Positions 11,395-19,741 of a stretch of 64,000 nucleotides of DNA are shown piece by piece. A model generated the notes under the pieces. That model saw nothing but the letters and a program-made list of their open reading frames with translations, was not told the origin of the DNA and searched no databases. The DNA is from Dryomyza anilis. Its lineage: Eukaryota; Arthropoda; Insecta; Diptera; Dryomyzidae. The number at the start of each line of letters is the position of its first letter. The first letter of the stretch is position 1. Both the position numbers and the translations under genes were made by a program. The stretch is taken from assembly GCA_951804985.1 (NCBI GenBank), contig OX638132.1, positions 9,715,529 to 9,779,528 on the forward strand, given 5' to 3'.

Positions 11395-12020
11395 GTACGT
11401 CATTCGTTTCGATATCGTTACGAAATCAATGCGAGATGCAGGGAAATAAACACGATATCGGACACTTTCTCGTAGCGATATCGAGCATACTAGTTCGGTA
11501 ATTATCGATGCGTATTGTCGGAGTTTTCTTGATACTATACTTATTACGAAGTCGAATCGATATCGATATCGAAAAAATAGATTGCTTGAAAAATTTTACG
11601 ATATCGATGTGATAAAGGTTAAATGTCTTATATTCACATAAAATTGGAATACTAAAAGAAATATTTGTATTTGCGATCTTTTTATCGAAATTAGTTTGAG
11701 AAAAATTCGAGGTCAGAAAGATCTCCGAGACAATTCTAGAATAATGGCACACTGTTTTTTTTTTGTGTTGTACAAATCATATATTGTATTGACAATTAAA
11801 CATGGAATTTTTATATATTTTTATTATACCGAATCTGACATGATGATCGAAGATTTCTTGAACTAACTTTGAAGTTCGATCTCGTTACTTTATCACTACT
11901 ATTTATTAAAATTTTTCGAACAATAAAATTAATGGAAAATATACGATATAGCAATTTTTTTCGAATTAATCTCGATATTCGATGCGATATCGATCCAGAA
12001 TCGTTTTTTTTCTCGTTTCG
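11395..12020. repeat. CGATATCG-rich dispersed repeat, blocks B then A
   Basis: Block B (11400-11640: CATTCGTTTCGATATCG, CGTAGCGATATCGAGCAT, GGAGTTTTCTTGATAC) precedes block A (11835-12020: GATCGAAGATTTC, GAACTAACTTTGA, TTCGATGCGATATCGATCCA). This is the reverse order of 1215-1865. The minus-strand ORFs overlying it have no recognisable domain. Confidence 0.55.
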
Positions 12021-12024
12021 AAAA

Positions 12025-12480
12025 AACTTAATATATATAACAACTTTAATTTCAATATAACACAAAAAAGTTATTAAATTTTCTTCAATTAATTATTTCT
12101 CATTATTACGAATATTGAATTCAATACAATTAAAAGTTACATCGGTTGAGTTTCAATTAAACATTAATTACATTGATTAAAATTTTTGTTATATGTACGC
12201 AGATTTTATTTCTGTGTAATACTTAAGTAGACAAAAGTAACGAACATTAAAAAAAAATGAAAAATACTTTACTTTAACTTATATGTCTGTTCAATTTCTA
12301 TTCAAAAATGGTTTTTCCAAACTGACGTAAACCGATCTAGAATCGTTTTTTTCTCGTTTCGAATAAACTTCATTATTTTCTTACGATATTTTCGTGCAAC
12401 TTAGAATGAATTGTAATATAGTATATTATGAAACCGATATCGAATCGAACGGCAGACTGGGTACTATTGAAAAACTGTTT
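12025..12480. repeat. Dispersed repeat copy plus a short block-A tail
   Basis: 12025-12330 is the partner of 10065-10345. 12330-12480 repeats block-A words (CTAGAATCGTTTTTTTCTCG, CCGATATCGAATCG). Confidence 0.6.
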
Positions 12481-12794
12481 ATTTATATTTGACAAGTTTT
12501 ACCTCAACATATACCTTAACAAAGCTAAATGTTTTCAAATTCGGTTTATTCGAGTTGGTCTCAGATTTATCAATAAAAACCTATTAAAAATATATCTCAT
12601 TGTACACTGAAAAAAAACGACGTAAATATAGCAATCGATATTAATTGCATTCGTTAATTAATTAGTCCAGCAATGAAATTCAGTAATTTTATGAAATGCA
12701 TTTGCTACTCTTCGTCAAATCAGCAATTCCGTTTGATTATTTATACGTCAATGCTATAAATAAATTAGTCGGCGCATTTTCAGCAATTATATTT
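12481..12794. other. AT-rich pre-integration flank
   Basis: Non-coding flank of the LTR element. It includes TACACTGAAAAAAAACGACG at about 12604, which resembles the termini of local MITEs, and ends in the ATTT target duplication (12791-12794). Confidence 0.5.
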
Positions 12795-12866
12795 TGTAAC
12801 GAACTACCTGGTGGTCAAAGGCTGAGGTACTCCTCAGCGGCGGTCCAGGGGTAGGTCGACAAATAA

Positions 12867-12872
12867 TTTATT
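12867..12872 (-). promoter_or_regulatory. Candidate polyadenylation signal in the 3' LTR
   Basis: The minus strand reads AATAAA here, 72 bases before the LTR end in element orientation. That is a sensible place for an R/U5 border. The same hexamer is at 21159-21164 in the 5' LTR. The transcript end has not been measured. Confidence 0.4.
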
Positions 12873-13005
12873 TATGTCAGGGGTACCTTTTTAGTTCAAC
12901 TCAACTGTAGCCCCTGGTAAATGATAACGCCCTTGTTGTAATTCATAAATAACTTCTTTAATAATAGTAATAATAAGTGTGATAGGATAGTAAATTATAA
13001 TTAAA

Positions 13006-13022
13006 GGCAGCGCTCCGCTGCC
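13006..13022. repeat. Short perfect hairpin in the LTR
   Basis: GGCAGCG and CGCTGCC surround a CTC loop. The same hairpin is at 21298-21314 in the other LTR. Its role is unknown. Confidence 0.5.
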
Positions 13023-13299
13023 GCTACTGGATTGCTTAGAAATGGCGGGTTCCCGTCGGAGGCGTCTCCAACGCTGAACCCTCGGATATGTAAATCTGGT
13101 TCCTCGGTCTGCGCCCCTTTCTGACGCAACCGGTTGCTATGTCGTATTACGCCGCTCGTCGCGTCGCGGCCCGCTATGCTATTGTGCGTACCACCCGGGA
13201 CCCCTCCTCTGACCCCGGCTCCGATGCCGGCTCACTTTACTTTGTCCGGGTGGTCGTTGTGAAATCCCTCGTAGTTGCCCCTGATTCAGCAATTCGGCT

Positions 13300-14340
13300 C
13301 ACTGCTACTGCTCGGTTTCTCGTACTCTGCTACTGCTCGGTTCTCGTACGCTGTTACTGCTCGGCTCTCGTGCGCTCGTGTCTACTCGCTTCACTGCTAC
13401 TGCTCGGTTTCTCGTGCTCTGCTACTGCTCGGTTCTCGTACGCTGTTACTGCTCGGCTCTCGTGCGCTCGTGTCTACTCGCTTCACTGTTACTGCTCCGT
13501 TCTCGTACTCTGCTAATGCTCGGTTCTCGTACGCTGTTACTGCTCGGCTCACTGCTACTGCTCGGTTCTCGTGCTCTGCTACTGCTCGGTTCTCGTGCGC
13601 TGTTACTACTCGGCTCACTGCTACTGCTCGGTTCTCGTGCTCTGCTACTGCTCGGTTTCTCGTGCGCTGTTACTGCTCGGCACTCATACTCTGCTACTGT
13701 TCGGTTCTCGTACGCTGCTACTGCTCGGTGCTCATGCTCTGCTACTGCTCGGCTCACTGCTACTGCTCGGTTCTCGAACGCGATTACTACTCGGCTCACT
13801 GCTACTGCTCGGTTCTCGTACGCTGTTACTGCTCGGCTCACTGCTACTGCTCGGTTCTCGTGCTCTGCTACTGCTCGGTTCTCGTGCGCTGTTACTACTC
13901 GGCTCACTGCTACTGCTCGGTTCTCGTGCTCTGCTACGGCTCTGTGCTCATACTCTGCTACGGTTCGGTTCTCGTACGCTGTTACTACTCGGCTCACTGC
14001 TACTGCTCTGTTCTCGTGCTCTGCTACTGCTCGGTTCTCGTACGCTGCTACTGCTCGGCTCACTGCTACTGCTCGGTTCTCGTGCTCTGCTACTGTTCGG
14101 TTCCCGTACGCTGCTACTGCTCTGTGCTCATACTCTGCTACGGTTCGGTTCTCGTACGCTGTTACTACTCGGCTCACTGCTACTGCTCGGTTCTCGTGCT
14201 CTGCTACTGCTCGGTTCTCGTGCGCTGTTACTGCTCGGCACTCATACTCTGCTACTGTTCGGTTCTCGTATGCTGCTACTGCTCGGCTCACTGCTACTGC
14301 TCTGTTCTCGTGCTCTGCTACTGTTCGTGCCTACTCGGCT
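13300..14340. repeat. Tandem repeat array in the 3' LTR (24-bp and 18-bp units)
   Basis: The array mixes a 24-bp unit (core CTGCTACTGCTCGGTTCTCG) and an 18-bp unit (GCTCACTGCTACTGCTCG), with a duplicated segment of about 90 bp at its left end. All unit lengths I could measure are multiples of three and the units lack stops in several frames. That is why 281- to 379-codon ORFs appear on both strands. The proteins would be low-complexity (for example AVAEHENR repeats) and I infer they are not real products. Confidence 0.9.
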
Positions 14341-15232
14341 CGCTTGGTTCGGCTTGGTGGTGACGCGCACGAAATGGACGTTCGCACCGCGTGGTCGGAT
14401 AAAATTACACAACTTACCGCCAAGCCTCTTGTGGCCACTTTTGAGGTTATGGTCGTTCGGTCCCCTGCGCCTGTATCGCTGCTTTGCCACCACGATCCTC
14501 GTGGCGCACTTTTGTAGGTTAGGTTGACTCGTCTTCCCTGGGCACTTTGGCTCTGCTGCATTTAAATAAACTGAAGTTGTTGTTCGCCTTTGTTCGGTGT
14601 CTGGGTTCTGCTGCATTAAATAAAACGATTTTACATTCACTTTGTGTCGCTTGGCTCAACCACTATGACAGGTTCAACCACCACCGATTCAGCCTGTGTG
14701 TCGGGCAGAGAAACTTGACCTTTCTACTGCCGTTCCCAGCAGCGCTCGTCAACGCCGTACCAACCAAAGGATAATTCTCCGCCTGCTTGAAACTTATACC
14801 TTTCTTTTCAGCTTTGATTATCTTTGCGTTGGTATGGGTTTGGTTCCTTGTTGTAGCCCGCTTTTCCTCCCAGGAGAAACTTACTACAACAACTCAGAAC
14901 AATCTAATGTGTGTCTGCACTGTATCACGGTCGCCGACGAACTGCCCGATCCTTCGGTTCTCGGCTTCTTCATCACCGTCGGCTACTATGTTTCGTCGTA
15001 AATGCGGTGCACTGTATTCGTCTCTTTCACGCACCTGCATGGTGCTTAGACCGGTTTTACACCATTCTCACCACGACGCCATTTGTTCCATGATCGTAGC
15101 TTTTACTCGTTACTTTGGCTACAGGCACCAGTGTTGCCCTCTTCTCATCAATTGTTCCTCGGTGGCCCCCCTTTTACTGCTGGAGGCGAGCAATGTGTGG
15201 GACAAATTTACCCCATAAATTTGTCCGTCACA

Positions 15233-15242
15233 CCTCCCCCTT
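15233..15242 (-). promoter_or_regulatory. Polypurine tract
   Basis: On the minus strand AAGGGGGAGG directly abuts the TGTGACGG start of the 3' LTR. This is the expected position for the plus-strand DNA primer. Its first bases are also part of the TAA stop of the third ORF. Confidence 0.85.
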
Positions 15243-15552
15243 ACTTCGGCGGGGCCCGCGGCGGCAAAACGGTGAAGGTGATGATTCCGCTCCGCGCTAT
15301 CCGGACTCGGTAACCCTTCCCGTCGATCCTCTCCACAAAACTCTGCTGCGCGTTAGGGCGCTTGTTGTTCGCACGCTCCACTGCCCGCGCCACCAACGCG
15401 GCGGGCCTCTGCGCAGCGTCCCCACCGATCGTGGTTATGGCCGAACCCCCGATCGCTCTGCTGTCCGCTGAGTCCTTCAGACCCCCATCTGCGTTGCCAC
15501 TGTCGCTCGTGGAGAAAAAAAAGAAAAAACGATAAATAATTTTTTGTTTCAC
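15241..15552 (-). CDS. Small third ORF of the retrotransposon, function unknown
   Basis: This 103-codon ORF lies between pol and the polypurine tract in the sense orientation, in a different frame from pol. Its first 14 residues are K/F-rich because they come from a T-rich tract. After that tract, the minus strand reads CCACGAGCGACAG at about 15500, which looks like a 3' splice site. The remaining roughly 85 residues (alanine/arginine-rich, with VERIDGKGYRVRI near the end) may therefore be a spliced exon rather than start at this ATG. There is no membrane segment, so it does not look like an envelope protein. I do not recognise the sequence. Its TAA stop shares bases with the polypurine tract. 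It could also be a non-coding leftover. Confidence 0.4.
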   Translation of the reverse strand: MKQKIIYRFFFFFSTSDSGNADGGLKDSADSRAIGGSAITTIGGDAAQRPAALVARAVERANNKRPNAQQSFVERIDGKGYRVRIARSGIITFTVLPPRAPPK

Positions 15553-15868
15553 GGAAGAAAATTCGTTGTTACTTCAACGCGTGTCACTAAACGAATGATT
15601 TATCGCTGCGTTCGGCTTGACCCCCGTGGCTGTTTGTTCGCCGTCGTCGGCGGACGGCGCGACAGTTTGTGGAAGTCAGCCGAGCTTTTGCCGATCAATT
15701 TACCCGACCGTTTAATTTTTATGTCAATTTCCCCTTCGTGCCAACTTCTCCTTCGCGCACACTTCCCTTTCGTGCAAACTTCCCCTCCGCTATGGTGACG
15801 TTACGGCATCGTTGTGAGAGGGAGACAGCCATCACCGTCGGCGGCCTCTCTCCACTGTAAATGAAATG
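15553..15868 (-). other. Untranslated spacer between pol stop and ORF3
   Basis: About 316 bases after the pol stop carry no supported sense-strand ORF. The stretch probably contains the intron end or leader for ORF3 if that ORF is expressed by splicing. Confidence 0.4.
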
Positions 15869-18800
15869 TTAAACTCGTGCGGTCGCGATTGCGCGCGGCC
15901 GTAGTGCGTATCTTGATGCAAGGCCCCGCCTCAACGCACCGCTGGCTCGCGTCGTCCTTGGGCTATGGTTCGTGACCCTGTCATCCTCCTGGGGTGGGCT
16001 CCGCCGGGTCGACGTCCTTGTTGCTCGTGCGTTGGGTGAAATGACCCTAGCCCTGCCTCTCGTCCTGGTCGTGGGTGATTTGATGGCGACTGGTTTGCGA
16101 GGCGTGGTACGGAAAGGGTTGTTTGCTTCCGCTATTAAATTTCGCGGTGGGGCCAACGGCAGCTTCCTTGGCATATCTACTGGGTCCTTGGGCGCCGACC
16201 GAAACGGATTGCTGGCCTCTGCTATCAGGTTCCGAGTCGGTGGGTCGGCGCATTTATCAGCCGCGGCGGTCTGGGTGGTGGCAGGCCTCATAGTTGTCGG
16301 TGGCTCCTTGTCTACTGCTTCGTTTTGGTTGAATGGCTTGATCTCCCCTAGGTGCGCGGTGCGGGTCTTGTTTTGTCCCACTAATTGGATGGTAACTATC
16401 ACCGGAGATGTAAAGTTTACAATTCTATACGGGCCATCAAACCGGGGTGCCAATTTCGCCGCAAAATTGTCTATCGCTTTCGACAGGTGATGCTGCTTTA
16501 CCAGCACTAAGTCACCGACCGACGGTTTCCATGCGCGTCGCCTCAGGTTGTAGTGTCGCGCTTGATCCTGCGCGGCTCTCGCCAAGTTGCGTCGTACGAT
16601 GTCAAACACTTCCCGCAGCCGTGTCGCTCGTTCGTCTGGTGATGCAAGACCGGCTCCTGTGCCTAGTGCGTCTTCGTCATACAGGGCCTTCGGCAGCCGC
16701 GGTTCACGGCACTGGGTGAGGTACGCTGGGCTGTAGCCGGTGGTGTCGGACGGACTTGAATTTATGGCCAATGAAATTTCCGGTAGGTGTTCGTCCCAGC
16801 GTTGTTGTTGTGGACCGGTGATTTGCGCGATAATCGTCTTCAGGGTGCGGTTGGCTCGCTCCGTCGGATTCTCCTGCGGCGTGTATGGTGCGGTGAACTG
16901 CTGGCGGATCCCCATTTCGAGTAAGAACTTTCTGAACGCGCGGCTAGTGAATTGCGCGCCGTTGTCCGTTATCAGCACCCGCGGGACGCCATATCGTGCC
17001 ATTATGCGCTCCCGCAGTGCTCGCTGTACGCCTTCACTCGTTGCACGGCGCATTGGCACCATCTCTGTCCACTTCGAAAATTTGTCGAAAAACACGAGTA
17101 GCATGGTGTTGCCGTGTTTCGACCGGGGCAGGGGTCCCACGAAGTCGGCGCAGAGCCACGACCAAGGCTCCTCTGCGATCTGGGTGAGCATCTGTCCAGC
17201 CGGCCTCTCCTGGCTGGGTTTAAACTTCTGGCATGACTCGCAGTTCCGCACGTGCGTCCGTATGGTGCGGGCCATACCTGGCCAGAAGTATCGGTTAGAG
17301 ATCCTCGCGATAGTTTTACGTGCTCCCATGTGACCGGCCGTGGCGTCGTCGTGGTTCTCGCGAAGTACCCTTTGCCTCAGACCAACTGGTACGCATAGTT
17401 TCCACGCCGCACACCCTTCCTCATCCGACTGCCTTGGGATATGTCGGTACAACCTACCTCCCTCAATGATGTAGTCAGGAAACTTCTCGGGCTGTGCGCG
17501 TATCTCAGCCATCTTCTGCTTAATCCAGGGGCAATCATGTTCGATTGGGGCGTCTACCTCCAATGTTCCTAGCGCCTCCACTGGTTGTCTGGATAATGCA
17601 TCAGCGACCACATTCAACTTGCCTCGGCGGTACTGTACGTCGAATGTATATTGCTGCAATTCCAGGGCCCACCTCGCGATGCGTCCCGATGGACTCTCAA
17701 TGGAGTTGAGCCATTTCAATGAGAGGTGGTCGGTGATGACGTTGAACCGATATCCTTCTAGATACGGCCGCATCTTCCTGATGCCCCAGACTATGGCCAG
17801 ACATTCCTTCTCAGTCGGTGAGTAATTTTCCTCCGCCTTGTTTAAACGCCGACTGGCGTAGGCCACGACTCCTTCCTGTCCGCCAACGTCCTGTGTCAAG
17901 ACGGCGCCTAACCCGTAACTGCTCGCGTCGGTCTGGAGTGTAAACGGCTGCTCGAAGTCAGGGCAAATCAATATCGGCGCCTGGGTTAGTTTCGCCTTTA
18001 GCTGCTCGAAGGCGTCCTGTTGTTCCGTGGCCCAAATGAAATGTTTGCCCTTGCGCAGTAGCTTGGTTAGTGGGTGGACGATGTCTGAAAACTCCGGCAC
18101 GAATCGACGGTACCAGGAGGCGATTCCCAGGCATTGGCGGACTTCACGAACATTTGTAGGTGGCTTTAACTCGTGGATGGCGGCCACCTTGTCGGGGTCC
18201 GTGTGAATGCCGCGCTCGCTGACGACGTGACCGAGGTACTTGATCTCCTTCTTGAAAAATTCGCACTTGTCTTCGTTTAACCGGAGCTTGGCCTGGCGCA
18301 ACCGTCTGAAAACTTCTCGTAGTGTATCCATGTGCTCCTCCAGCGTCGACCCGGTGACGATGATGTCATCCAAATATGCAAATGCTTTCGGTTCCATGTC
18401 CGCGCCGATGACGCTGTCTAGTGCGCGCTGAAATGTTGCCGGCGCCGAATGCAGTCCGAATGGCATCACGCGCCATTGATATAAACCCCGTCCCGGAACG
18501 GTGAAAGCGGTATACGGCTTGCTCTCCTCTTCCATCGGCACCTGCCAATACCCGTTCTTCAAGTCGAGGCTGCTTATGTAGTTGGCGTTTCGCAGTCGAT
18601 CCAGTATATGCTGAATCCGGGGTAAGGGGTATGCGTCTGGGACCGAATGCGCGTTCAGCTGTCGGTAGTCGATGCATAACCGCCATTTCCCAGTCTTTTT
18701 CTTAACGACGACGATGGGCGCGCTGTGTGGGCTCCGGGAGGGCTCAATACACCCCTTGGCGATCAGCTCGTCCACCTCTTGCTTGATGACTGCCTGCATG

Positions 18801-19741
18801 GCGGGATTTTTAGGGAAATATCGCTGCTTCAGTGGGCGGTCGTCCCGCATGGTGATACGGTGTTTGGCGATGTCTGTGGGGCCTTGAATCCCATCGAACT
18901 TCTTCAATTCCGACTGTATAAACGCGTCGATGGCCTCCTGTTCGTTGTGTTGCCGCGGTAGTCTCTGTGTCATCATGCCTTGGTCTGCGCCGGTCCGTCG
19001 CCGCTGTCGCTGTGGCTTCGCGTCCCCGCGCGCATTTTCCTTCCAACTCGTATCCGATTTCTCGCCCGCTGTCCCCCTGCCTGTCGGCCCTCGGTCCACA
19101 ATGGCCTCGCCCCATTGTCCGTTCGCCTCCTCGTCGCGCTGCTCTCGTGCCACCGTGCAGATCGGCGCGCTACTCCCGATGTTGTGATTGGCCTGCTCAC
19201 GCAGCACGATGGTCTGCCCTCCGCAGCTAATCGTTGTGCCAGCCCGTATAAGGAAGTCCATCCCTAAGATAAGATGGTCGACCGCGTCTGGTAGGACCAA
19301 TAGGAGCAATTTGCAGCTCTGGGTCCCTAACCTGACACACATTCGTAATGCACTAGTTATGTGCTGGGCCCCGCCATCGGCCATGCGCACCCGGAGATCG
19401 ACCCGCTCTTGGTTCTCCTTGGTGCCCAGTATGTTGGCGTAGTGGGGGCTCACAAAACTCCTGGTGGCCCCCGTGTCGATGGTGGCCATTGCCAGGTCTA
19501 TTCCTATGGCCACTATCGCGTAAATGTGTTGCGCGTCGTATTTGAGCGAAATGTTTGGATAAGGAGCATATTCTTCGGGGTGACCGACGCCTCCTACTGT
19601 GGTCGGTCCCCCGAGTCGTTTCCCGGCCGAGGTCGACAGCAATCGATCGTCCGGACGCCGCTTTTCCCGCATTGCCAGCAGAACAGCTTCGCCGGTGCCC
19701 GGCATTCCCGCTGAAAATGCCCCTCGCCTCCGCACCGCCAA
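15869..19741 (-). CDS. pol: Pol polyprotein: protease, reverse transcriptase, RNase H, integrase
   Basis: Pol copies the element RNA to DNA and inserts it. The frame is open for 1,290 codons and overlaps gag in the -1 frame, so its ATG is probably not used. Translation should enter at residue 42 after frameshifting. In order: aspartic protease (DTG at 89-91, ILGMDFL at 158-164); reverse transcriptase (LDLKNGYWQVP, MPFGL, catalytic YLDD at 456-459); RNase H (TDASS with D605, then TEKECLA and TDHLSLKWL); integrase with an HHCC zinc finger (AGHMG...CESCQ) and a DD35E core at D866, D926 and E961; and a GPY/F-type module (RFDGPYRIV). All key catalytic motifs are present. The last about 130 residues are basic and proline-rich and contain two copies of an RNLIAEA-NPFR motif. 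The domain order is that of Ty3/Gypsy. It is very probably functional. Confidence 0.97.
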   Translation of the reverse strand: MAVRRRGAFSAGMPGTGEAVLLAMREKRRPDDRLLSTSAGKRLGGPTTVGGVGHPEEYAPYPNISLKYDAQHIYAIVAIGIDLAMATIDTGATRSFVSPHYANILGTKENQERVDLRVRMADGGAQHITSALRMCVRLGTQSCKLLLLVLPDAVDHLILGMDFLIRAGTTISCGGQTIVLREQANHNIGSSAPICTVAREQRDEEANGQWGEAIVDRGPTGRGTAGEKSDTSWKENARGDAKPQRQRRRTGADQGMMTQRLPRQHNEQEAIDAFIQSELKKFDGIQGPTDIAKHRITMRDDRPLKQRYFPKNPAMQAVIKQEVDELIAKGCIEPSRSPHSAPIVVVKKKTGKWRLCIDYRQLNAHSVPDAYPLPRIQHILDRLRNANYISSLDLKNGYWQVPMEEESKPYTAFTVPGRGLYQWRVMPFGLHSAPATFQRALDSVIGADMEPKAFAYLDDIIVTGSTLEEHMDTLREVFRRLRQAKLRLNEDKCEFFKKEIKYLGHVVSERGIHTDPDKVAAIHELKPPTNVREVRQCLGIASWYRRFVPEFSDIVHPLTKLLRKGKHFIWATEQQDAFEQLKAKLTQAPILICPDFEQPFTLQTDASSYGLGAVLTQDVGGQEGVVAYASRRLNKAEENYSPTEKECLAIVWGIRKMRPYLEGYRFNVITDHLSLKWLNSIESPSGRIARWALELQQYTFDVQYRRGKLNVVADALSRQPVEALGTLEVDAPIEHDCPWIKQKMAEIRAQPEKFPDYIIEGGRLYRHIPRQSDEEGCAAWKLCVPVGLRQRVLRENHDDATAGHMGARKTIARISNRYFWPGMARTIRTHVRNCESCQKFKPSQERPAGQMLTQIAEEPWSWLCADFVGPLPRSKHGNTMLLVFFDKFSKWTEMVPMRRATSEGVQRALRERIMARYGVPRVLITDNGAQFTSRAFRKFLLEMGIRQQFTAPYTPQENPTERANRTLKTIIAQITGPQQQRWDEHLPEISLAINSSPSDTTGYSPAYLTQCREPRLPKALYDEDALGTGAGLASPDERATRLREVFDIVRRNLARAAQDQARHYNLRRRAWKPSVGDLVLVKQHHLSKAIDNFAAKLAPRFDGPYRIVNFTSPVIVTIQLVGQNKTRTAHLGEIKPFNQNEAVDKEPPTTMRPATTQTAAADKCADPPTRNLIAEASNPFRSAPKDPVDMPRKLPLAPPRNLIAEANNPFRTTPRKPVAIKSPTTRTRGRARVISPNARATRTSTRRSPPQEDDRVTNHSPRTTRASGALRRGLASRYALRPRAIATARV
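19576..19624 (-). promoter_or_regulatory. Programmed -1 ribosomal frameshift signal between gag and pol
   Basis: On the minus strand the heptamer G GGA AAC (19618-19624) sits in the gag frame exactly as X XXY YYZ requires. Four bases later a 12-bp stem forms: CGGGG plus GACCGAC pair with GTCGGTC plus CCCCG, with one bulged A and a 13-base loop (19576-19613). The loop contains the gag TAG stop (19594-19596). Slipping back one base after gag codon 455 leads directly into pol codon 42 (RLGGP). The same heptamer is known from several retroviral frameshift sites. The agreement in frame, spacing and stem makes this call strong. Confidence 0.88.

Larger units (their letters stand above)
12795..15232 (-). 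repeat. 3' LTR (element orientation)
   Basis: This 2,438-bp copy matches 21087-23524 with a constant offset of 8,292 bases. All ORFs inside both copies translate identically and every stretch I compared was identical, so the insertion is recent. The termini are TGT...ACA. It carries the tandem array at about 13300-14340 and a candidate poly-A signal. The long open frames here on both strands arise from the array and are not taken as genes. Confidence 0.97.

Noticed and set aside
13446..14291. Minus-strand 281-codon repeat ORF in the LTR
   Set aside because: It is in the sense orientation but made only of AVAEHENR-type repeats and lies in the LTR. No family resemblance. Kept only as a finding about the array.
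13139..14527. Plus-strand ORFs of 125-379 codons in the LTR (and their copies at 21431-22819)
   Set aside because: They are translations of a stop-free tandem repeat with triplet periods, are antisense to the element, and several frames are open at once.
19666..19676. GGGAAAA in the second zinc-knuckle codons as the frameshift site
   Set aside because: In the gag frame it reads GGG AAA A, not X XXY YYZ, and no stem follows. GGGAAAC at 19618-19624 fits all rules.
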